NCBI GenBank assembly: GCA_013339895.1
Contig: JABACO010000009.1
Coordinates: 4,824,344-4,888,343 of the forward strand
Direction: 5' to 3'
Source of the DNA: Ephydatia muelleri
Lineage: Eukaryota > Porifera > Demospongiae > Spongillida > Spongillidae
Length of the DNA: 64,000 bases
The notes under the pieces were generated by a model. It made no database searches. It was not told the DNA's origin and saw only the letters and a list, made by a program, of their open reading frames with translations. Both the position numbers and the translations under genes were made by a program. Shown piece by piece: positions 13,019 to 21,761 of the stretch. Each line of letters starts with the position of its first letter. Within the stretch, counting starts at the first letter, position 1.

Positions 13019-13838
13019 AGTTGAGAGACATCTTCAATGATTTTTGTCACTCTGCGTGTCTTGCTCCACAACTAGAGATGGGTGGGTGGTCTAGGGATCG
13101 TACTTGTCCAGCTGTTCCAAACTGGGTCCTGGGTAAGCCAGCAGCTTTTGACCTATCTGTCACATCAACGCTAAATGCACAAATTTTTCAAGAAGCATGT
13201 GTGACAGCAGGTTCAGCTGGCTTGGCTGCCCAGATCCGCAAGCATCGAGTGAATGACGAAAGGATGCAGGGATCTAGGCTGGGCATGTATCCCTCTTGTG
13301 GTGGAGACGTACGGATGTTGGGGTACTGAGGCTATTCAAGCACTGTCAAGACTTGCAACCCATTTGTCCACTAGGCAGGGTCGTCCCAAGTCACTCGTGA
13401 GCAATGAAATCTTTGGAAGACTCAGTTTGGCCCTTGTGAGAGCAAATTCCCGAGCCATCCTATTCCGCTCTCTGTAAACTGTTTGTGTTAGGTAAAGTAC
13501 TGTAGGTAGTAGCATATCAATAATAATTTCCATTCGTGTATATACTTTTGACTTATTATAATTGGGACAGTTTCCGCGAAAATTGCCACACGGTTAAAAT
13601 GTTATAAAAATGCATCGCGTTTGAATCGCTATAACTTCCCAACGGATAACGCTATCGACTTCCAATGTTCAACACGTCATAGTGAAATGGTGTAGCATGA
13701 AGTGTTGAAAATAGGACGTCGATAGCATTATCCGTTGGGAAGTTATAGCGATTCAAACGCGATGCATTTTTATAACATTTTAACCGTGGGGCAATTTTCG
13801 CGGAAACTGTCCCAATTTTAATAATAATAATAATAACC
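13019..13838 (+). mobile_element. Non-LTR retrotransposon copy C, more strongly truncated, tail split by a MITE
   Basis: This copy begins abruptly at the middle of the nuclease region, right after the (TAA)n tail of copy B. It codes for the RDIFNDFCHSA..LGKPAAFDLSVTS and LGWACIPLVVETYGCWG blocks with one frameshift near 13,260 and then a terminal RLSLALVRANSRAILFRS block ending near 13,477. Its 3' tail runs from 13,478 and is interrupted by the fold-back MITE at 13,561-13,816. The (TAA)n tail resumes at 13,817-13,838. Confidence 0.7.
13561..13816. mobile_element. 256-bp fold-back MITE
   Basis: Almost perfect inverted repeat. The left arm starts ATTGGGACAGTTTCCGCGAA and the right arm ends TTCGCGGAAACTGTCCCAAT. 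The arms are about 105 bp with few mismatches around a short loop (about 13,665-13,710). It has no coding capacity, so it would have depended on a transposase elsewhere. It sits in the AT-rich tail of retrotransposon copy C. Its arms share the TATAACTTCC..ACGG..ACGCTATCGACTTCC block with repeats at 10.4 kb and 49.6 kb. Confidence 0.85.
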
Positions 13839-14077
13839 ACTAACATGCTTGGGGATTGTTAATGTCATTTGGGAGACGAAAAATCCAGGGTTGACACATT
13901 TAAAATCCATGTGATAAATTTGGTTACATCCAGACATTACTGGATGTACATAGCACATGTATGATGCTTAGCATTTTATTTATTGATGAGCATTATCATT
14001 TTCTGTATCTATTAATTTATATTGTTCTTGTGCAACGTTTTGCAGAAGTCAGAAGGATCTATTGCGAAATCGAATGA

Positions 14078-14587
14078 ACAGTTGATAAACAAATTATCTA
14101 CTGTATAAAGGAGCCTATTGTAAATGAAGCTACTGCCACCTCAAGTGATCCAGGACTAAGGCTTGACCTGGGAATCAGAGGTGTTTGGCAACCACAGGTG
14201 GAGGCGTTGTTTGATGTCCGTGTCATAGACACTGATGCCCCATCTCACTGCCATCGAGCACCTAATGCCATTCTTGAATCCAGCTCACAGGAGAAGAAGA
14301 GAATGTACAAAAAGGCAGTTGAAGACAGAAGAGGCACCTTCACCCCATTTGTCCTTTCCGTGGATGGACTACTTCACAAAGAGGCTAGTCACTTCATTAA
14401 GCACATGGCCACTGCTCTGTCTTCAAAGTGGGACAAAGCTTATTCTATCACCAGCAGCTATGTTAGATCACGGCTCGCTTTTGCAGGGGTTCGAGCAGTG
14501 AGCCTCTGTCTTAGAGGATCTCGCACCATATGGAGAAGTGGGCTGGGGTTTGATGATGGTGCTCCTCTGGCCTCATTCATGGAGTAA
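14078..14587 (+). pseudogene. C-terminal fragment of a second retrotransposon-like nuclease family
   Basis: An open frame of about 170 codons without its own start. It contains LRLDLGIRGVWQPQ, then LFDVRVIDTDAPS, a lysine-rich EKKRMYKKA segment, FTPFVLSVDGLLHKEASHF and a final SLCLRGSRTIWR block. I recognise this order from retrotransposon-associated proteins that are abundant in sponge and coral genomes. The FDVRVIDTD block occupies the place of FDLTVVSPL in copies A-C, suggesting a related nuclease fold. The upstream reverse transcriptase is absent. It ends in a normal stop 12 residues after the last conserved block and could be a 5'-truncated insertion; no long A or TAA tail was seen. Confidence 0.55.
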
Positions 14588-14934
14588 ATTTTTTGACTTA
14601 TTATTTCTCTTTTTAATTACTTAAGTATCATGTATTTCATGTACTAATTTAAGTTACTCAAATTTTTTCATGAATTATAAACATAAATCCACAAGGGCCA
14701 AAATCTCGTAGATATAAAGACATTCATTTTATTGTACAGTGCACATATGGCAAGCGTGATAATGGATAAGCACTAAACTTTTGTACTGCCTAAATACATA
14801 TACACGAAAAAACCGATAAGCCAAAACATTTTTTAACGATTGTATCGCGGATTGTACTGAGGTAGTAGAAAGTACTACATTACTATAGACAGTGAGTTAC
14901 AAGTTTTCATGAATTAGATGAAGTGCATGGAAAT

Positions 14935-16575
14935 ACTGAACAGGAACGTAGTCAGCTAAATCAAACCACAGGTGCTTGTTCATTATTGTGCATGCTCTAT
15001 GAAATCATGCATGCATGCTTCGCTTGACTTGAACCTTCCATGGATCTTGTATTGTGCTAAAAAGTAGGTTATCATATGTCTGGCTGTGCACAATACGCCT
15101 ATATAGACTAGTAGGGTGTAGCCTGGGCACGTCATGCCATATACTCACTGTGATTCAACCGCTCTTTTCCTTAAACTCATCATCCTTATGCATGCATGTA
15201 TACCAGCTGCAGCATGCAGATATAGCTCAGTAGTGCTGCTATATTCATTCTGTCATTCAACCACCACAAATGCCAGCTGCATTTATACTAACAAAGGTTA
15301 CTTCCTCCATACAGTAGATCTACATACTTGCTCACACACACTATAGTGCTGACCATGTTTTCAGACTAATTTTTTTTTCAGTCACTGAGAACTGTACAAG
15401 GATTGATTGTTATTCTAAGCCATGAGGATAAGATCAGTTTGTTGGAATACATGCTTCTGACGAAACAGCGATGGTTTGGATAAACACAAGGAAATAGGTA
15501 TGTACATTTGTATATATGCAACAGAGCCCATACCACTCGGTTAGGTTCATCAATCAATAATACGGACAATGCATGGCATTGAAGAGATCATAAGATGCTG
15601 AGTAATGAGCACTTCCAAGCTCCTGGCTAGCCTTCTTTTACAGATACAATTTCTAAATTTAGATTGTCTTCACTCCACATTATTGTGAGATGGTCCAGCC
15701 TTTATAAGTGAGGGCTCACTATACAATTTCATTTCTTGTGCCTAGTGCAAGTTCAGTCCTCATATTGGTTTAAAACGGTTAAAACTTGGTGCAAAGTTCT
15801 ATTAAATAGCTGCTTTGTAGATGTGGGCAATCCACTCTCACTAAGAAGTGGGTTGAATTTGCTGTCATATATGTAGTCTTGATCTCTAGCACCTTCATGC
15901 TATACAGTATACTCTTTAAGCCCGAACAGTGCAGCACATGTAACTGCACATCATGATGAATTTTAAAATGCACCTGCATGGCACAATGAATGAACCTGTA
16001 TAGTAAAGCATTAATTATCAATGCTGCATGAATACCATTAAGGCAATCTCACAATAATGAGGACTGCAGAAAATCTTGTAGAAAATTAATTGTATCTTTA
16101 AAGAAGGCTATAGCTGTAGAGCTTGGAAGTACTCATTAACCAGCATCCTTGTACTTATTACTGATTGATGAACTTGAACAGTATGGGCTCTGCTGCAAAC
16201 GTATAAACACATGTACAAAACGTGACATATGCTTGCATGCATATTTCCTTGTTTACTTGAAGATTTTTACAGGAACCACCATTGATAATGTTTATTCCAA
16301 TAATCCATGTACTCACGCCAGACATATACAACCATTACCTGGCCTGGTTCTCAGGGAATTATATACGCATAGAATAACACAGATCTGCAGCTCAGTATGC
16401 ACACTTGAATAAATGGGTGACCTTTATTCTTAGACATGCATGAGACAAAGCAGCCTTTTTTTCTTTAGATTTGAGTTGGATACATGATGGAAGGTTCAAC
16501 TCAAACGAAGCATGATTTTATGGGACATAATGAGTTATGAATACTGACGCAGTATAGCACTGATCAGTTTGATAC
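14935..16575. repeat. Large imperfect fold-back (palindrome) of about 1.6 kb
   Basis: The two halves are inverted copies of each other. Matching blocks are 15,005-15,050 with 16,480-16,525 (GGAAGGTTCAA...GCGAAGCATG), 15,400-15,575 with 16,150-16,310 (TTGATTGATGAAC, TATGGGCTCTG, ATTTCCTTGT) and 15,600-15,700 with 16,025-16,150 (AAGCTC..AGCCTTCTTT, CTCACAATAAT). The central 350 bp and parts of the outer arms are more diverged. No coding frame is convincing, so this is either an old fold-back transposon or an inverted duplication. Confidence 0.65.
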
Positions 16576-16776
16576 TCTAGCTGTCTGTATTCCTGTAATG
16601 AAACGTTAGCGACAGCAATGAATTAGACAGTCACCACCGTTCGACGCTTTCACTACGCATTCATGCTATTGTTAATGTAAAATCAACGAATCCATGACAT
16701 CCATGCACTACTGAGCAAAATTACAATCCAAGTAATATGAGGTAACAAATAAAAAAAAAACAGGTAAATAAAGAGA

Positions 16777-16866
16777 AGCCTATAACACCGGAGGTTCCCA
16801 GGCGGTGACCCATCCGAGTACTGCTCCGGCCTCGCGGTGCTTAACTTCGTTGATCGGACGGGAACC
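16777..16866 (-). rRNA. 5S rRNA relic, 3' two-thirds
   Basis: Read on the minus strand this matches a eukaryotic 5S rRNA from about base 30 to the 3' end: GTCCGATCAACGAAGTTAAG (A-box region), then GGATGGGTCACCGCCTGGGA (C-box region) and the closing TATAGGCTT. The 5' end is replaced by spacer sequence after GGTTCCC. A run of ten T on the minus strand (16,760-16,751) follows about 17 bases after the gene end, like a Pol III terminator. The missing 5' third means it cannot form the closing helix, so it is a relic. Confidence 0.7.
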
Positions 16867-17058
16867 TTGTATCAGGTTTATATTATAATCCACATTTGTT
16901 TGTCTGAAACGTTCACGACTGTAAAGAATCGGTCAGACACAATTCGTGTTCGACTCTTTCACGACGCATTCAATACTCTTGTTAATGTCGTTCAATGGAA
17001 ATAAAAGAAACCGTGACATCGCCGAGGCACTACTGAGCAAAATTACAACAAAAATGGA

Positions 17059-17102
17059 GATCGGACGGAACCGGTGCATTCAGCGTGGTATGCTCGTAGG
17101 CG
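17059..17102 (-). rRNA. 5S rRNA relic, 5' third
   Basis: On the minus strand this reads as the 5' end of a 5S rRNA: GCCTACGAGCATACCACGCT, then the GGTTCCGTCCGATC segment, after which the rest of the gene is missing and spacer begins. It overlaps the sequence kept in the neighbouring 3' relic only by the GGTTCC..GTCCGATC segment, so the two relics together cover one whole gene. Confidence 0.65.
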
Positions 17103-17150
17103 TCAAAATAGGCTTCTATCAGGTTTACAGTCCACGTTTCTTTGTCCCAT

Positions 17151-17569
17151 ACATGGAGGCCCAAGTCCGCTGCATTTCAGAAATCTATTCTCCATCTAAT
17201 GTGGGCCAATGTTTATTTACTCCTGTAACATGTATTCCATTATTATTTGTTTTCAATAAAAGCTACAATAATTTATCAATCTATTTGATTTGCATAATAA
17301 AATTGCCATTTCATTAATGTTTCGTTGAATTTATTAAATGGTGTGATTGATCCGTTTTTTTTTTTCATTATTTTATTTGATTACTGGTAATCTTTATTGT
17401 GAATCTTGATTTGCTCCACTATTACTTTTTGCCTAACAAGATTAATTGAATAAAATAAGTTAAATAACTTTGACTGCCTTTGAACATCTGGTATATAGAC
17501 TTCTAAATGGCTTCCATGCAAATTGCATCTTACATGTTATTTATATTGGCTAATCCAAACTTGGCATTG
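17151..17569. other. No gene seen
   Basis: AT-rich sequence without recognised coding or repeat content. Confidence 0.3.
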
Positions 17570-17860
17570 TCATCATTGTGGTTGCAGGTGCTGCAGCTAG
17601 GCAGACAGAGGAGAGAAAACACATACATAATGATCGCATATGCTCAGAACTGGGATGGAAGCCTGTTCCACTACATTTGGTGCATGGGAAAGAACAGCAA
17701 GCAGGTCAGTTTTTCTCTCAACTAGCAATATGACTTGTTGCACAAACCAATTCATCGCCATGCTAAATTCCATTTATGGCAGGCTAAGCCTACTCTGATT
17801 TCGAGCCAATGCTCGTGATTTCATGGCCTGCTCTAATACAACAATGACTTGCTTGTAGGT
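17570..17860 (+). pseudogene. Fragment of retrotransposon copy D (same family as copies A-C)
   Basis: In one frame the fragment shows the family blocks RKH..ND..CSELGW..VPLH, then SQLA, then the terminal YGRLS..ANARD..-like block, interrupted by stops and shifts. It corresponds to the last 90 or so residues of copy B. An AT-rich tail follows. It is a small, old 5'-truncated insertion. Confidence 0.6.
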
Positions 17861-18622
17861 TACGGGTAGTTTTGTGCAGCCCGGGTTGTTTGTGAATTTT
17901 CTGCAATGACTTTATATATTCATGCTTTATTATTAAAATGATTGGAATAAAAAGTATTATTTAATCTAGGATACTTTTTAGATGTTATTTTAATCACATC
18001 TATCTTGAGAATAACTCTTTCATCAGGGTCAAGTTGAATTGATATTTAAGATTAAATGCGAACTGAACGATTGTTGAAGTGATTACACCCGATGATTTTC
18101 TATATTGTGATTGATTTACAACATTAATTTTCTGTGTAGTAATATGTATCAGAGACATGAAGACACGATACAATACTCTTCATGATCTCTGTTTCCATGT
18201 ATGTACATTTTTCATGATGAATATATTATTTTCACTCACTAGGAATCAAATTTATGAAACTGAGCCAAATACAATTGATGCTGTGTGATCACTAGTGTTG
18301 CTCCCTATACTGCCTACTTATGAAATATGGAAACATGAATACAGTGATTCTGCTTTTGTATCTTGCAGTCTAACTCCAAGCTCAATGCCATTTGTCTTCT
18401 GATGTTCTCAAATTTTCACATAACATAACCTGCAAGAAAGAAACGGCAGTATCATGGATCACTTGAAGACAAACCTTTTGAATTCCAGATACTTTATACT
18501 AGAACAGGTAAACTGTAGCGTTTTGGCTTTCGAATGTACAAGTAATTTAACTGCCTTTTTGGCATGTCTTATGCTACATACATGTACCACATTGAGGGAA
18601 TAGCCCTCTGCACCATCTGTGT
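17861..18622. other. No gene seen
   Basis: AT-rich sequence between two mobile-element fragments. Nothing supported was found. Confidence 0.3.
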
Positions 18623-18626
18623 CCGG

Positions 18627-19740
18627 TGTCACAAAACAATCGGCACTCCCTTAATTTGGTACCCTCATTCCAAATATCCTAGGATTTGGAACCCCCATTC
18701 GGATGTTTGACTCCAATTTTCGGCACCCTGTCGGATTTTTGGCACCCTCGTATTCAAGATGATAAAATTCAGCATTCTACGTGAGGTTGAGAGATTGGAC
18801 GAAGGGCATGATGTAACGCTGCTGTATTTAGTAAGTGGAAAATATCATGAAAATGTACTAATCAGGAAAAGCAAGTGATTCGCAAACAATATCGGACTAA
18901 GGATGGGCAGTTGTTTTGTGTTAGCAAGAACAAGTCGAAAGATGAAGAGTGTGTAGCCCTCGTGATAAAGGATATTAAAACAAGATGCTAAGACAGATAT
19001 TTGACGGATGCCATATAGGGCCAGCTAGAGATCACGAAGCTAGAGATAGAATTCAAGCGAATGTATTTTTTACAGCTAACTGGGGTTGAACACAGAGTTG
19101 CCAGTGCAAATCATCCTCAAACACATTGTTTAACAGAACAGTTCAATCAAACACTGAAAGATGCACCGATTCAAGTTGTGAATGAGAGGCAAAATGACCA
19201 GAACCAGCACCACGACAAAATTATGTTCAGCTAATGTAGGGAGCAAAGTGCTACATGTACATGCAATGTAATGGACATGTATATATCATGCAAGACATCT
19301 GTTCAAGCTTCTACTGGGTTCATTCCCTTCTTTTTGGAAGAACTATGGGATGTGATGGGTCCTAACACATGTGGCAGAAACACATAATCTTTAAGATGTA
19401 AAGCTCTCATACACCTTCAAGAACAGTACCGAACCAAAGCAGCACAGAATATTATAGATGCGCAGATTTGACCGACGAAGCAATATGACAGAAAGCACAA
19501 CACCAATTCAACATTTCAAGTTGGAGACGGGGTGTTAAAAGAGAATACATGGAACGAACATAGAATGGGAGGAAAACTTGAAAAACGATGGACAGGCTCC
19601 TTTATTATTGATAAAGACCTTGGTAAAGGAAGTTAAAATGAAGGTATTGCCTTACAACATTTAAAGTATTCAACAATAAATGAGTACCTCTCCTTCATAA
19701 TGCAACCAGTAAATTTCAGACGTTAAGTCAAACGAATTTG
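18627..19740 (+). pseudogene. Decayed Ginger-type DNA transposon, left end present
   Basis: The left end reads CCGG/TGTCACAAAACAATCGG, matching the target and TGTCAC terminus of the complete element downstream. It is followed by subterminal repeats of a GGCACCC/GGAACCCC type (18,640-18,750). From about 18,890 to 19,640 are broken pieces of an integrase gene: a VSKNKSKDEECVALVIKD block, then HRVASANHPQT..LTEQFNQTLKD (the region of the third catalytic acidic residue), an ASTGFIPFF block, and a C-terminal stretch resembling the GPY/F region. Stops and shifts occur throughout. The right terminal repeat was not found, so the 3' limit is approximate and the element may be truncated. Confidence 0.6.
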
Positions 19741-20449
19741 TCAGATTCGGAATTCAGGCGAACCCCGAGGCACCCGAAAAACACGTAAATCTGGACCGAT
19801 TTTTCTAACCACATGCATAGACAAATCTTGTATGCACTTAGGTACCACAGTGGGGTACCTATAAAATAAATTTTATGTATGTTCCTTACGGGAACTGCAA
19901 TTCAAAAATGCAATTTGAATCTATGTTTGTTTATATATCACCACCCATTGTTTTTTCTTGGCTGAATGTAAAAACTCAATCTCTTGCATATATAGTCTAA
20001 GGGTTCAAACGTTGCAGCAAATGAATCGTTTATTGGAGCACTGAACTTTCGGGCAAGCTAGGGTGTAGCTGGCTGTATATATATTGCAATGTACATGCAT
20101 GTATATGTATGGGGGATCCAGTGGCTGCTCAAAACATGGTTACACAAGCTACTCACCTCTGTCTGCAGCTCATGCTCCACATCATGTAAACATGGGGTCC
20201 TGTCCGGCCAAAGCGAAGCCGGCCTACTACACTGCATCATCCAAAACGAGATGTGAAATAGCCTACCTAGGCAGCTATAAGCAAACAGGAAATTAAAGAA
20301 TTTCCATCCAGCAGTCCTGATTTTGTTCGATAATCCAGGTTTTCCACACTGCATGGGTACTCAACTCCAGGATGGGAAAGCCTTGAAATCACTGGATTTT
20401 TGTTGAAACTATCCCAGCGTGTAACTAGATTTTTTATACTAAACACGTA
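19741..20449. other. No gene seen
   Basis: No coding family was recognised. Short perfect repeats of the GGTACC...GGGGTACC type occur near 19,840. Confidence 0.3.
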
Positions 20450-21257
20450 CAGTGCCGTCCACCCACAAGTTCACACTCGCACTCAGCCCCGGATCCAGCA
20501 TAGCCTTGGGGGGGGGCGGCCGCCCCCCCCATCGCGTATGAAATGCCGCCCCCTGGTAGCTTTTGCCGCCCCCCCCCCCCCCCTTCCCGACGACAAAGAT
20601 CTACAGATAACGTGTTGCGCCATACTTAAAAGTCCCGATAACTCAGTTGTACGGACAAATGTCAACGAAGCGGTGGAGCACGACAGGGCAGGTGCGGAGT
20701 GGACCCGTTTGCCGTGATGTTTCTTGTGTTTTAGTAGAGAATGCGTGCATGTGAGTGACGAATTGATTAATGTAACTTGCCGACTGCACCCCCCCCCCCC
20801 CCCCCCCCGTCGTAAGCGGACTGCTCCCCCCCCCCCCCGTCGTAAGCGGACTGCACCCCCCTCCTCCGTTCAAACAGCTTCGCATACATTGCCGCCCCTC
20901 TGGTAAACCGCCCCCCCCCATAGCAAATTCCTGGATCCGGGGCTGCTCGCACTCGAGTCGCTCGCGAGTCACTCGCGAGTCGCTCGCGAGTCATGTTCGA
21001 GTGCATTAACGCACTCGCGAGTGCGCGTACAGCGAGTGCTACTCGTTCACTCGACAAAACGATTTACGGGTATTGCCGGAAGTTGACTGCAAGTTAGTTG
21101 GGCGTGGTTGGTAGGTGTATGCCTAGTTGGGCGTAGCCCGACCTTCGCGTATTGGGATACCAAGATTTGTATCCATTCGAGTGCGAGTAATTGCGAGTCA
21201 CTCGCGAGTCGCACGCGAGTCGCTCGCGTGCGAGTGTGAACTTGTTGGACGACACTG
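20450..21257. mobile_element. TA-flanked MITE, split by a hAT MITE
   Basis: The ends are CAGTGCCGTCCA..ACAAGTTCACACTCGCA on the left and the inverted TGCGAGTGTGAACTTGT..GGACGACACTG on the right, directly flanked by TA on both sides (20,448-20,449 and 21,258-21,259). That is the signature of Tc1/mariner-type insertion. The inner sequence is rich in short palindromes of CTCGCGAG. It is non-coding. Without the inserted hAT MITE it would be about 340 bp. Confidence 0.75.
20484..20945. mobile_element. 462-bp hAT-type MITE with 8-bp target duplication
   Basis: Perfect 15-bp terminal inverted repeats: CAGCCCCGGATCCAG at 20,484-20,498 and its inverse at 20,931-20,945. An exact 8-bp target duplication CTCGCACT flanks it (20,476-20,483 and 20,946-20,953), as expected for the hAT superfamily. 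The interior has long C runs and GCCGCCCCC blocks and does not code. It is inserted in the left arm of the TA-flanked MITE, so it is the younger of the two. Confidence 0.9.
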
Positions 21258-21578
21258 TAACTTCTGGGGCTCCGCCACACCCCCGATGGCAGTGTATCCC
21301 CCCCCCCCCCGCACCCTCTCCTCACTTGTACCTCCCCCCCCCCCCCCCCCCCGACTGTGTGCACTTGTTTCAGTGGGAACATGATATGCAGATGCACTGA
21401 CCATAGGCAATGGTTTCATCCTACATGCATAATGGGTAACAATATAGCGGTGCTTCTGCTTTTCTTTCTAGATTTACGTTGTACATATACTTTTCACATC
21501 GATGTGCTCTTTCTATCGATTGTTGGATATAAAATAAACCCTGGCATCGATGAGGGACTTTCACATCTATAGACCCGG

Positions 21579-21619
21579 TGTCACGTAAAATTGGGGATCC
21601 CATAAAATTGGGGACCCCC
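21579..21619 (+). repeat. Ginger left terminal inverted repeat
   Basis: 41 bases identical to the inverse of 25,863-25,903. It contains two GGGGA(T/C)CC blocks and continues into subterminal repeats up to about 21,712. Confidence 0.9.
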
Positions 21620-21761
21620 CCATCCCTAGATTTCCGGAAAATTGGGGACCCTATCGTAAAATTAGGGACCCCTCATCCCTAGATTTCCGGAAAATTGGGG
21701 ACCCTATCGTTTATTCTTCCCAGTGCGCATGAGCGTGAAACACGTTGTATCACACCCCTGA

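Larger units (their letters stand above)
16600..17150 (-). repeat. Two tandem, decayed 5S rDNA-type units (~310 bp period)
   Basis: Two head-to-tail units, each made of a spacer with CACTACTGAGCAAAATTACA and TTCACGACGCATTCA-like blocks, a 5S-derived piece, and a CAGGTTTA..TCCAC..TTTGT block upstream of the 5S on the minus strand. The spacers align to each other at about 16,600-16,740 and 16,910-17,058. Each unit keeps a different part of the 5S sequence. Confidence 0.65.

Noticed and set aside
16777..17102. A functional 5S rRNA gene
   Set aside because: Neither unit contains the whole sequence, and the closing helix cannot form in either.
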